This document shows positions 7,919-16,321 of a DNA stretch of 64,000 nucleotides, piece after piece. The notes below the pieces were generated by a model. The model was given only the letters and a program-made list of their open reading frames with translations. It made no database searches and was not told where the DNA came from. The position numbers and the translations under genes are program-made. This DNA is from UBA969 sp041694635 (GTDB lineage Bacteria > Planctomycetota > Planctomycetia > Gemmatales > Gemmataceae): contig JBDNHI010000016.1 in assembly GCA_041694635.1 (NCBI GenBank), positions 97,378-161,377 of the forward strand. Reading direction: 5' to 3'. Position 1 is the first letter of the stretch. Each line of letters begins with the position of its first letter.

Positions 7919-8659
7919 CCCTTTCAAAACCGCTCTAAATCGACTAGTGATGCTAGCAATTCTTATAAGTTCAGGGATGGGGTCGGTGTGATCGTCTACC
8001 CTTAAATCTAACCATTTATCACCTAACCCATTAGGCCCGCCAAAAGGCTTTACAACCAAAAGAGCCGCAGACTGCTTCCCTCGCTTATCCCCGCCTGCCT
8101 TGTCGCCTTCCTCTAGGGATACCAAAAGCTTTACAGCAAGTGAACCCTTTGTTTCTTCAAAAGCTTTTGCCATTGCGTCAAGCACCTGAGGCCCGGCAAG
8201 TAAATTTCCTTGGCAGGTATAATTCTTACCTACTTTCCCACCGGCCCAGGGATTACATTTAGCTCCTGTAAAGAAGGCAGCATTGCCTTTTTGGTCAATC
8301 AAACCAACTTGACGAACCTCTCTACCCACATCTTCTTTCATTATGTCATCCAGTGCTTCTTTTGCGCTTTTGCCTTTTGCCATCAGTTCCAAGGCGGCAT
8401 TGCCTAGAAGAATATTTACACTGCTTTGAGTAGCAACCGCACCCACATTGGCTTTGCACCAAGGCACAGCACTTCCCACGGCAAGATATTTAGAAGCTAC
8501 CGCAACGCCCCACTCTTTTGTTTCAGGGTCAAAAGCTACGATGGAAAAAGTAGAGCAATTGGAACGCTCATCCTTAGAGAAATCTTTCTGGCCCTCAAAA
8601 GCAATTAAACAGCCTAGAGTAGAAACAAATAATGAAAGCCCAACAATAAACTTTTTCAT
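7913..8659 (-). CDS. DUF1028 domain protein, secreted
   Basis: A 248-residue protein with an N-terminal signal peptide (MKKFIVGLSLFVSTLGCLIAF) and a full DUF1028 domain, recognisable by TFSIVAFDPETKEWGVAVAS, AVPWCKANVGAVATQSSVN and YTCQGNLLAGPQV. DUF1028 proteins have an Ntn-hydrolase-like fold but no firmly established reaction. The family often starts directly with the domain, so the exported form here is worth noting. The C-terminal part (PELIRIASITSRFRAVL) is of unknown role. It is transcribed away from the small gene at 8745. Confidence 0.85.
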   Translation of the reverse strand: MKKFIVGLSLFVSTLGCLIAFEGQKDFSKDERSNCSTFSIVAFDPETKEWGVAVASKYLAVGSAVPWCKANVGAVATQSSVNILLGNAALELMAKGKSAKEALDDIMKEDVGREVRQVGLIDQKGNAAFFTGAKCNPWAGGKVGKNYTCQGNLLAGPQVLDAMAKAFEETKGSLAVKLLVSLEEGDKAGGDKRGKQSAALLVVKPFGGPNGLGDKWLDLRVDDHTDPIPELIRIASITSRFRAVLKGK

Positions 8660-8744
8660 AATTAAAGGCCCTTGATTAACGGTTCAAATATAAAAAGATA
8701 ATGGATCACCAAGAATAATGTTAACAATTAAAAATTGAGAATCT

Positions 8745-9062
8745 ATGCAAGAATACTTATTAATCGAAGTCAGTTCAGAAATAAATGAAGTGGCTGCTGC
8801 CTTTTCGCAAAGGTTGAGCAAATTCTGGACACAAGTACTGCGAAACACTCCAGATGATTTTGAGAAGGTATATGCAGAAAGCAGCAAGTTTGAAACAGGT
8901 GCAAATTTATTGACCCGCAAATACGCCATCTTGCCTGAATTTACAGTTTTACTGAAAACCCTACTTGAAAACGAAGGCTTTTCTACTTCATCAATTGATC
9001 CAGATGATCTTTATTCGGGGTACGAAATCACATCACCGGATTGGATGCATATCGAGCACTAA
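8745..9062 (+). CDS. Small acidic hypothetical protein
   Basis: A 105-residue acidic protein beginning MQEYLLIEVSSEINEVAAAFSQ; family not recognised. It has no signal peptide, membrane segment or cysteine, and several acidic helix-forming stretches. No strong ribosome-binding site is visible before the ATG. The reading frame is preferred over the antisense one because its composition resembles the neighbouring genes. It sits between a divergent DUF1028 gene and lpxB, about 100 bases before the latter. Confidence 0.55.
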   Translation: MQEYLLIEVSSEINEVAAAFSQRLSKFWTQVLRNTPDDFEKVYAESSKFETGANLLTRKYAILPEFTVLLKTLLENEGFSTSSIDPDDLYSGYEITSPDWMHIEH

Positions 9063-9160
9063 TTTGTATTTATACAATTCATAAGTACTCTTGCTCGATA
9101 ATAAGAAAAACGATTACTCTTAGGAGCAGAATCAAACTGTTATGATCCAGAGTTAAAATT

Positions 9161-10315
9161 ATGAATATTTTTATCAGTGCAGGAGAACCAAGTGGAGATT
9201 TGCACGGTAGTAACCTTACAAAAGCTCTTTTAGCACAAGACCCACAATCCCAACTATTTGGATTTGGTGGCGACAAAATGCAACAAGCTGGTTGCAAGTT
9301 AATTTACCCCTTGGCAGATTTAGCAATAATGGGCCTCTATAAAGTATTAACTTCAATTCCTCGACTAAAAAAAATCTTACAATTAGCAATTGATCATTTT
9401 ATTCAAACTAAGCCCGATGTTTTGGTATTAATTGACTACCCCGGGTTTCATTGGCATTTGGCAGCAGCAGCGAAGAAACTTGGCATTCCCGTAATATATT
9501 ATGTACCTCCTCAAATTTGGGCGTGGGCCTCTTGGAGGGTAAGAAAGATGCGCAGACTTGTCGATCTGGTGCTATGTAATTTTCCTTTTGAAGAAAAATG
9601 GTTTAGCGATAATAATGTGCCTGCAAAACTGATCAGCCACCCTTACTACGATCAAATATTAAATCAAAAATTAGACGAGACCTTTGTTGAAGAACAACGA
9701 GAAAAATCTGGTGTAGTAATCGCATTACTTCCGGGATCAAGGAATCAGGAAGTTGCTTTGAATTTAAATGCCTTGGTAAAAGGGGCAAAAATGATTCACC
9801 AACAACATCCGCAAACCCGCTTTTTAGTCGCCGCATTCTCAGAGACTCATAAAACAATAATCAACAATGCATTAAGAAATCAAACTATTCCGATTGAAGT
9901 GTTCGTAGGAAAAACTCCTGAAATCATCAGCCTCGCTTATGTCTGTGCCGCAGTTTCAGGGTCGGTAAGTTTAGAACTGTTAGCAGCAAAAATCCCCACA
10001 GCAATTATTTTTCAAACCTCGCCCTTTATGTCTTTGGTAGCACACACACTTAAAGCGGTTCCTTATATTACCCTAGTAAATCTATTAGCAGGCAAGGAAC
10101 TTTTCCCGGAACGATTTGGTTGCACCTGCCCATCAAAATGGATCAGTGAACAACTAGGGGTATGGCTGAAATACCCACAAAAGCGCAATGATTTAGTTCA
10201 GGAATTATCGACACTGAAAAATTCAATTTTGTTTGGAGGGGCATCGGAAAAAGGGGCCAAAGAAATCATCCAATTTATTGAAACAAAAAAAGCTCAAGCT
10301 GCAATCGCAGCCTGA
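9161..10315 (+). CDS. lpxB: Lipid-A-disaccharide synthase
   Basis: A 384-residue GT19 glycosyltransferase that joins UDP-2,3-diacylglucosamine and lipid X to form the lipid A disaccharide at the inner membrane. The family N-terminus IFISAGEPSGDLHGSNL, the FGFGGDKMQQAGCKL segment, LVLIDYPGFHWHLA, YYVPPQIWAWASWRV, and the LLPGSRNQEVALN and GSVSLELLA motifs are all present. Length is typical. Its stop codon lies within a bidirectional hairpin shared with the converging barrel-protein gene. With kdsB at 18062 it indicates that this planctomycete has the machinery for a lipid A/Kdo outer membrane. Confidence 0.95.
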   Translation: MNIFISAGEPSGDLHGSNLTKALLAQDPQSQLFGFGGDKMQQAGCKLIYPLADLAIMGLYKVLTSIPRLKKILQLAIDHFIQTKPDVLVLIDYPGFHWHLAAAAKKLGIPVIYYVPPQIWAWASWRVRKMRRLVDLVLCNFPFEEKWFSDNNVPAKLISHPYYDQILNQKLDETFVEEQREKSGVVIALLPGSRNQEVALNLNALVKGAKMIHQQHPQTRFLVAAFSETHKTIINNALRNQTIPIEVFVGKTPEIISLAYVCAAVSGSVSLELLAAKIPTAIIFQTSPFMSLVAHTLKAVPYITLVNLLAGKELFPERFGCTCPSKWISEQLGVWLKYPQKRNDLVQELSTLKNSILFGGASEKGAKEIIQFIETKKAQAAIAA

Positions 10316-10326
10316 GCTTAAATTTT
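10285..10326. terminator. Bidirectional terminator between lpxB and the barrel protein gene
   Basis: Thirteen-base stem (10290-10302 with 10307-10319, one A-C mismatch) and a 4-base loop. A-runs precede it and a weaker T-run follows it, so it works best for the minus-strand gene; it also contains the lpxB stop codon. Confidence 0.75.
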
Positions 10327-10338
10327 GATATCAATTAA

Positions 10339-11220
10339 TTAGAACTGTATACCACCGTTATAAAGTAAATTGATGTTAGATAAATCACTATTATTTTGGC
10401 TTTGAAGCACGCCGTTCCAGATATAATCCCATTCAACTCTAAGACCGGCAATAAGATTAACTTTCCCAAAGGGAATTTGCAGGTCAGAATGAAGTGAAAG
10501 AAAAACACCACCAATCGTATCTTTCAAATTAGGGAAACCAACAAACTCGGTTTTACCACTTCCATATCGTCCCCCAACATCACCACCAACTCTCCAAGAA
10601 TTTTCTTTATTTAAAGCATTCCCCCTGAGGTAAAATTCTTTACCACCAGAAAGATTCACAAAGGTAGTATTTAGTGCAATAATGCCAACATCAACATTTG
10701 GAACAGTGATAGATTTATTAACCCCTAAGCCAAAGTCCTTACCGCTACGATCAAGGTAGGGTAGGTTAAAAAGCGTAGCAACATTACTTCGATCATTACT
10801 ATTATAATGAGTGTTTGAAATACCAAGATCAATAACCCAAGCATTATCAGCAGCAGGGTTAAAGAAAAGGGAACGGCCGCCACCGCTAATATTCCAACCA
10901 GTATCTAAGACACGGTTAAAAATGCCGCCACCCACGGTATATTCGACCCCAGTTCTAAAATAAGTTTCAAGCATAATAGGGCCTGACTTGCAATTGCCAG
11001 TGGGGCCACAGCAGCTAGGGTCTCTAGGATTAAGAATCCATTCTGATAAAGTCTGCCTAGTATTTGGCATAGGGTTATCTTGGTTATCAGAATCTCCGAG
11101 GGTTCCAATAGAGCCGGGCGTTGCCGTGCCATAACCTAGTGAAGGCTCTTGCGCCAACCCCAAGTTACAAACAAGCCCAAGTAAGCCAAGTCCCAAACCA
11201 AACATTTTCAGTACATTCAT
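10339..11220 (-). CDS. Putative outer-membrane beta-barrel protein
   Basis: A 293-residue exported protein of a planctomycete-type family with no established function. Visible: a signal peptide (MNVLKMFGLGLGLLGLVCNLGLAQ), a proline- and glycine-rich linker, a CCGPTGNC cysteine cluster near residue 70, then alternating amphipathic strands rich in Gly/Asn, including SWRVGGDVGGRYGSG, and a C-terminus ending in aromatic GIQF, as in outer-membrane barrels recognised by the Bam machinery. The last 200 residues look like repeated beta strands. It converges on lpxB. Function is not assigned. Confidence 0.65.
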   Translation of the reverse strand: MNVLKMFGLGLGLLGLVCNLGLAQEPSLGYGTATPGSIGTLGDSDNQDNPMPNTRQTLSEWILNPRDPSCCGPTGNCKSGPIMLETYFRTGVEYTVGGGIFNRVLDTGWNISGGGRSLFFNPAADNAWVIDLGISNTHYNSNDRSNVATLFNLPYLDRSGKDFGLGVNKSITVPNVDVGIIALNTTFVNLSGGKEFYLRGNALNKENSWRVGGDVGGRYGSGKTEFVGFPNLKDTIGGVFLSLHSDLQIPFGKVNLIAGLRVEWDYIWNGVLQSQNNSDLSNINLLYNGGIQF

Positions 11221-11603
11221 ACCGACCTCGCAACTTTGAAGCGATATAGGTCACTGGTGTTTGACCCAGATCAAACTCCCTAAGAATAACAATTACCCTA
11301 CCTTGCATTTACCTTTGCAGGTAAAAAAGGCTTCAATTATTCATCGGTAAAAAGCTAGGAAGAATTTAACAAGAATACCACTTATAATGAAATTAAAGCT
11401 TTTAGGGGTAATTCCTTTTAAAGTGGGTAGTTGAGTGATATTAGGGGCAAGTTAAATTATAAAACCTAACAAAATTACCCCAGCCTTACTACTTTCATCT
11501 CGCCCCTTTGCACCAGCACAATAAGATTCAAATTAGTTAGTTGCTATGACTGCATTTTTAAAAGATAATTCTTTTATTTTTAAAAAGTTTAAGGAACTCG
11601 GTG
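11221..11603. other. Intergenic region between divergent genes (383 bases)
   Basis: No gene was found. It must hold the promoters of the barrel-protein gene (minus) and the cytochrome gene (plus). A short TTTACC/GGTAAA hairpin lies at 11308-11325 and a candidate plus-strand promoter at 11541-11569; otherwise I see only AT-rich sequence. Confidence 0.5.
11541..11569 (+). promoter_or_regulatory. Candidate sigma-70 promoter of the di-haem protein gene
   Basis: TTGCTA (11541-11546), 17 bases, GATAAT (11564-11569). The predicted transcript would start about 25-30 bases before the ATG at 11604, leaving room for the AAGGA site at 11591-11595. Confidence 0.45.
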
Positions 11604-13487
11604 ATGCGTTACAAAAAAGTGCTTATCTTAATTTTGTTGCTATTGTTCACCTTGAAACCAAATCAAGCTTACTCGGGACAATCAAATAGTCTATTGGATG
11701 TTTCTCAAGATGGGAAAAAGATTGCGGTTGCTAATACGGATAGTGGCAGCATTACCCTTTTTGATCTTTTAACCAGAACCCCAATCTTTGAAATTGCAGT
11801 TGGTACAAAACCTGAGGGCCTCACTTGGATTGGCAATAGCCCTCTCCTTGCTGTAACCCTCTACTCAGAGGACAAAGTTGTAATCGTTGATACGGAAAAA
11901 AAAATGGTTGTAAAAACGATTCCAACGAATGATGAACCCTACGGCATCGTTTCTACTAAAGATGGCTCCAGACTTTACCTTACCCACGAATACCCCGGAC
12001 AAGTTTCAGAAATCACAACCTCAGAATTTAAAGTTACTAAAGTTTTTAATTCAGGGAAAATGACTAGGGGCATTGCTTTATCCCCTGATGAAAAATCCCT
12101 GTTTGTTACCGAATTCTATTCTGCCTCTGTTAATAAGATCGATTTAATAACAGACAAAATTTCCGACACTTGGAAAGGCAGAGATGATGACAACCTCGCT
12201 CGACAGATTACCATCCACCCTACCCGTCCCAAAGCCTATTACCCGCACATCAGATCAAGAACTCAAATCATTGATGCAGATGGCTCGATTTTTCCAGAAT
12301 TTTCAATTTGTGATACTTCAGGCGCCCCTGATAAAACCAAGCGTATGACTATTGCAATGGACACTTTTAATGGGGTCTATGTGGTTGCAACACCTTGGGA
12401 ATGTGCTCTTTCTCCTGATGGAAAAACCATTTATGTTATTTATTCGGGTTCGAACGATATGAATATCTGCAAAGTTATGGATGATGATTATTCTGAAATT
12501 CAAAGGCAGGGAAATGCAGTACGCCTTGGACTAAACCCCCGAGCTATTCGCGTGAACCCCAATGGAAAAGAAGTTTATGTTTATAATGCTTTGCAATTTG
12601 ATATCACTATTCACGAACCAACTAATATGAACAAAATAGCTTCTATGAAATCGTGCGACCCTCCTAAAAGTCGCGAATGGGTTTTGGGGAAAATTCTTTT
12701 CAACACCTCCCTTTCCCCTATGACCTCACGAAAATGGGTGGCTTGCTTTTCTTGTCACCCCGATGGTAACTCCGATGGCAGAGTTTGGGAGAACCCCGAA
12801 GGCTTACGAAAAACTCCATCAATGGCTGGTTTAGCTCATACCCACCCATTGCATTGGTCGGCGGATCGTGATGAAGTGCAAGATTTCGAATACACGATTC
12901 GGGGTAAATTGATGAGAGGTTATGGCCTTGTTAAAGGATCTATTACGCAAAAAAATGGTTTTGATAAGACCGAACTTAAAGAAAACCTTTCTGGAAAATC
13001 TCCCGAGTTAGATGCCCTTGCGCTCTACAGTAACTCGTTTAACTTCACTCTTTCCCCACATAACAAAGTTTCGGGGAAGCTTTCAGAACAAGCAGAGCGG
13101 GGCAAATTGCTCTTTTTTAATAATCAGGTTGGCTGCGCAACTTGCCATTCCGGACCCTATTATTCTGATAGCCAACTTGGACCAAATGGAAAAATTCACG
13201 AGGTCGGAACAGGCAACGATGATCCCTCTGAAAAAATGGGCCCAAAATACGATACACCTACCCTCCTTGGCGTTTACCGCACGCAACCCTATCTTCATCA
13301 TGGCAAAGCTAAAACTCTTTTGGATGTTCTTACAACACAAAATATCAACGACAAACACGGAAAGACTAGCCATCTTTCTAATTCCCAAAAAGATGATTTG
13401 GTAGAATTTCTAAAATGTTTGCCTTATGAAATGCCACCAGATGAGACACCAAACACCGTCAAGTATCGTTTTATACCTAAAAAATAA
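11604..13487 (+). CDS. Beta-propeller plus di-haem cytochrome c protein (peroxidase-like)
   Basis: A 627-residue exported protein. A signal peptide (MRYKKVLILILLLLFTLKP) leads to a YVTN-type beta-propeller of about 330 residues (DVSQDGKKIAVANTDSGSI, LSPDEKSLFVTEFYS, LSPDGKTIYVIYSGS), then a cytochrome c peroxidase/MauG-like part with two haem motifs, CFSCH at residue 381 and CATCH at 511. It probably acts in the periplasm as an electron-transfer oxidoreductase; the substrate is unknown. Start: an in-frame GTG at 11601 precedes the ATG at 11604, and I chose ATG because AAGGA is 8 bases before it. An inositol-phosphatase-family gene follows after 21 bases. Confidence 0.82.
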   Translation: MRYKKVLILILLLLFTLKPNQAYSGQSNSLLDVSQDGKKIAVANTDSGSITLFDLLTRTPIFEIAVGTKPEGLTWIGNSPLLAVTLYSEDKVVIVDTEKKMVVKTIPTNDEPYGIVSTKDGSRLYLTHEYPGQVSEITTSEFKVTKVFNSGKMTRGIALSPDEKSLFVTEFYSASVNKIDLITDKISDTWKGRDDDNLARQITIHPTRPKAYYPHIRSRTQIIDADGSIFPEFSICDTSGAPDKTKRMTIAMDTFNGVYVVATPWECALSPDGKTIYVIYSGSNDMNICKVMDDDYSEIQRQGNAVRLGLNPRAIRVNPNGKEVYVYNALQFDITIHEPTNMNKIASMKSCDPPKSREWVLGKILFNTSLSPMTSRKWVACFSCHPDGNSDGRVWENPEGLRKTPSMAGLAHTHPLHWSADRDEVQDFEYTIRGKLMRGYGLVKGSITQKNGFDKTELKENLSGKSPELDALALYSNSFNFTLSPHNKVSGKLSEQAERGKLLFFNNQVGCATCHSGPYYSDSQLGPNGKIHEVGTGNDDPSEKMGPKYDTPTLLGVYRTQPYLHHGKAKTLLDVLTTQNINDKHGKTSHLSNSQKDDLVEFLKCLPYEMPPDETPNTVKYRFIPKK

Positions 13488-13508
13488 TCTATTTATGGAG
13501 TGATTTGA

Positions 13509-14294
13509 TTGAGTACTGATCTAAAATCCCGCTATGAAGCGGGAATTGAACTTGCCCAGTTAGCTGCAAAAACTGCAATGGGTTATTACGAAACAGCTTT
13601 AGAAGTCGAGTGGAAAAAAGACGAAAGCCCTGTCACTATCGCTGACAGAGAAGCCGAGTCTACGCTTCGATCTAACCTAAAAAAGTATTTTAAAAATGAT
13701 GGCTTTCTTGGTGAAGAATACGGAAATGAACCCGGAAGTTCTGGTTATCGATGGATTATTGATCCAATCGATGGCACAAGAAATTTCGTACGCGGAATTC
13801 CTATTTGGGCCACGCTACTTGGCCTTGAATACAAGGGGGAAATGCTGGCAGGGATTGCTGTTGTTCCAACTCTTAACCAAACTTTTCGGGCTATGAAAGG
13901 CGATGGTGCCTTTCGAAATAACACCAAAATCAATGTTTCAAATGTTAATAATTTAGCTGCTTCTCAACTTTTTTATTCTAGTATTTCTTGGTTTGTTAAA
14001 GCTGGTATGGAGAAAGAATTTCTCGCCCTCGCTGCACATACCGAACGACAACGCGGCTTTGGCGACTTCTATGGCTTTGTCCTTGTCGCTCAAGGGGCAG
14101 GCGAAATTATGCTCGAGCACGGCGTACACGCCTGGGATGTGGCTGCTATTATTCCCATCGTCGAAGAAGCAGGGGGCAAGTTCTCGGATTGGAATGGCAA
14201 TAAATCCATCGAGGCTTCTGATGTACTTGTTACAAACGGCTTACTTCACCAGCAATCTCTAGACTTTATTCAAGGCAAAAGAACAAAAGCTTAA
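13509..14294 (+). CDS. Inositol monophosphatase family protein, probably histidinol-phosphatase-like
   Basis: A 261-residue Mg2+-dependent sugar/inositol phosphatase. Metal-site motifs are complete: GEEYG (motif with catalytic Glu), DPIDGTRNF, and WDVAAIIPIVEEAGG near the C-terminus. The NF after DPIDGT and the FWARGIPIWA-like context (NFVRGIPIWATLLGL) resemble HisN-type histidinol phosphatases, but inositol or other phosphates remain possible. The start is TTG at 13509: GGAG stands 8 bases upstream and no ATG gives a complete N-terminus. mtnA follows after two bases, so the two are probably co-transcribed with the upstream di-haem gene. Confidence 0.85.
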   Translation: MSTDLKSRYEAGIELAQLAAKTAMGYYETALEVEWKKDESPVTIADREAESTLRSNLKKYFKNDGFLGEEYGNEPGSSGYRWIIDPIDGTRNFVRGIPIWATLLGLEYKGEMLAGIAVVPTLNQTFRAMKGDGAFRNNTKINVSNVNNLAASQLFYSSISWFVKAGMEKEFLALAAHTERQRGFGDFYGFVLVAQGAGEIMLEHGVHAWDVAAIIPIVEEAGGKFSDWNGNKSIEASDVLVTNGLLHQQSLDFIQGKRTKA

Positions 14295-14296
14295 CT

Positions 14297-15358
14297 ATGA
14301 ATAATAAGCCAATTTATTCGGTTCCTAGGGCTATGGAGTGGATAGGTGATACTGATGGGCATTTACGCCTATTAGATCAGACTCTTTTACCTCTAGATGT
14401 TTCTTACATCGATTGCAATGATATCGCTACCGTTCACGAAGCGATTCGAAGCCTTAGGGTTAGGGGCGCACCTGCGATAGGGATATCAGCGGCGATGGGG
14501 ATTTGCGTTGGCCTTAAAAAAGTCGCAAAAGATAACACTTTAAAAAATCATTATGATGAAATCGATGCCTACCTTCGTAGTAGCAGACCTACCGCAGTAA
14601 ATTTGTTTTGGGCGCTCGACCGGATGAAAAGAAAATTCCTTGCGCTTTTAGGGAAGCAAACTGAAAAAGTTATTTTTCAAGAGCTTCTAAAAGAAGCCCT
14701 TCTTATAGAAAAAGAAGACCGAGAAATGTGCCAATTTATTGGCAAAATAGGCTCAAGCCTTGTTCACGAAGGGTTTGGCATACTCACTCACTGTAACACT
14801 GGGGGCCTTGCTACAGCCGCCTATGGCACGGCGCTTTCTATCATTTTTACCGCAGCGGGACAAGGCAAAAACATTCAGGTCTTTTGCGATGAGACGCGAC
14901 CACTTTTGCAAGGCGCACGCCTTACTGCCTGGGAGTTATTACAGGCTAATATCCCTGCTACCCTTATTTGTGATAGTATGGCAGCGCAGGTTATGAAAGA
15001 AGGAAAAATTCAGATGGTTATTGTGGGCGCAGACCGTATCGCAGCAAATGGTGATACCGCCAACAAAATTGGGACTTATGGACTTTCGGTTTTAGCCAAG
15101 GCCCACAATATACCCTTTTATGTTGCTGCACCATCCAGCACTTTTGATTTATCAATCGAAGATGGTAAGGAAATCCCAATTGAACTTAGAAGTTCGAAAG
15201 AAATAACCGAATGTTTTGGGAAGCAGGTAGCACCAACGGGGATGAGGGTTTATAACCCAGCATTTGATGTAACTCCAGCGCACCTGATCACGGGTATCAT
15301 TACTGAAAAATCGTTAATTTCACCTCTAAATGCTGAAAACATTCGTAAAAGTCTTTAA
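14297..15358 (+). CDS. mtnA: Methylthioribose-1-phosphate isomerase
   Basis: A 353-residue enzyme of the methionine salvage pathway that turns 5-methylthioribose-1-phosphate into the ribulose form. Family features: LPLDVSYIDCNDIATVHEAI, the RSLRVRGAPAIGISAAMG signature, SSRPTAVNLFWALDRM, THCNTGGLATA with the catalytic Cys, DETRPLLQGARLTAWEL, and IVGADRIAANGDTANKIGTY with the catalytic Asp. Length is normal. No other mtn gene is in the window. It lies directly behind an inositol-phosphatase-family gene. Confidence 0.95.
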   Translation: MNNKPIYSVPRAMEWIGDTDGHLRLLDQTLLPLDVSYIDCNDIATVHEAIRSLRVRGAPAIGISAAMGICVGLKKVAKDNTLKNHYDEIDAYLRSSRPTAVNLFWALDRMKRKFLALLGKQTEKVIFQELLKEALLIEKEDREMCQFIGKIGSSLVHEGFGILTHCNTGGLATAAYGTALSIIFTAAGQGKNIQVFCDETRPLLQGARLTAWELLQANIPATLICDSMAAQVMKEGKIQMVIVGADRIAANGDTANKIGTYGLSVLAKAHNIPFYVAAPSSTFDLSIEDGKEIPIELRSSKEITECFGKQVAPTGMRVYNPAFDVTPAHLITGIITEKSLISPLNAENIRKSL

Positions 15359-15480
15359 ATAAATCTTTTACAACACATCTAAACAAATATGGATTTAACT
15401 AAAAAGTCCATTACAATAAAATTAGTGTGTCAAGGGAATAGTTTAAGAATCATACCTACCCATTTATTCAAGGAATCTTT

Positions 15481-16260
15481 ATGAAATCGATCTCTAGAAT
15501 TGGTCTTTGCTTTGGCTTTATCTTCTCGGTTTTAGTTGCCACCGCAGAAGTTTCTCAGGCCCAAACGTGGGGCACTATCAAAGGACAAGTTATTTGGGGC
15601 GGGGCTACCGTCACAGCGGCTGAAAAACTTAAAATCGACAAGGATCAACCGCATTGCCTTTCTAAAGGTGACATCCTTTCCGAAAAGTTTGTGGTAGATC
15701 CTAAAAGCAAAGGCGTTCGCTGGGTTTTTGTTTGGCTTATCGATAGCAAAAATCCCAAAGCACAAATTCCTATTCACCCTTCCCTTCTTGAAGTTAAACA
15801 AAAGGAAGTTGTGCTTGACCAACCTTGCTGCGTTTATGAACCCCACGCTTTGGGATTACGAGCAGGTCAGTCGCTGGTTGCCAAGAACAGTTCTCCAGTT
15901 AGTCATAATGTGAACATCATCAGCACCGGAAATAACCCCAATCAAAACCTTCTAATCCCAACGGGCAAGGAACTTAAAGTAGAAGGATGGGAAGCTGCTA
16001 CAGCACCCACTAAAATAGAATGTAATATTCATCCTTGGATGAATGCTTGGGTAAGGGTATTTAATCACCCTTACTTTGCAATCACAGATAAAGATGGAAA
16101 CTTTGAAATGAAGAATGCGCCTTCAGGCGAATTCAATTTGGTTGTTTGGCAAGAAGAAACTGGTTGGGTAAAGGGTGGAAAAATTGGCATCCCAGTTAAC
16201 ATAAAAGCAGACGGCGTTACTGATACTGGAAAAATCGAACTTAATCCATCTGCCAATTAA
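15481..16260 (+). CDS. Secreted cupredoxin-like / carboxypeptidase-regulatory domain protein
   Basis: A 259-residue exported protein: signal peptide with a clear hydrophobic core (CFGFIFSVLVATAEVSQAQ), then a beta-rich cupredoxin-like region with SHNVNI (possible copper His), CNIHPWMNAWVRVFNHPYF near residue 185, and a C-terminal carboxypeptidase-regulatory-like strand set (ITDKDGNFEMKNAPSGEF). The Cys-X-X-His and other His residues could bind copper; this is inference. Such proteins are common in planctomycetes and sometimes labelled methylamine utilisation protein, without proof. AAGGA lies 8 bases before the ATG, and a terminator follows the stop. Confidence 0.75.
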   Translation: MKSISRIGLCFGFIFSVLVATAEVSQAQTWGTIKGQVIWGGATVTAAEKLKIDKDQPHCLSKGDILSEKFVVDPKSKGVRWVFVWLIDSKNPKAQIPIHPSLLEVKQKEVVLDQPCCVYEPHALGLRAGQSLVAKNSSPVSHNVNIISTGNNPNQNLLIPTGKELKVEGWEAATAPTKIECNIHPWMNAWVRVFNHPYFAITDKDGNFEMKNAPSGEFNLVVWQEETGWVKGGKIGIPVNIKADGVTDTGKIELNPSAN

Positions 16261-16283
16261 TAACCCGATACTTTATTTAACCA

Positions 16284-16321
16284 AAACCCTTTTCAATTCA
16301 GATTTGAAAAGGGTTTCTTTA
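16284..16321. terminator. Terminator between the cupredoxin-like gene and pyrG
   Basis: Thirteen-base perfect stem AAACCCTTTTCAA (16284-16296) with its complement (16304-16316), 7-base loop, followed by CTTTA. It lies between converging stop codons and may serve both genes. Confidence 0.75.
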
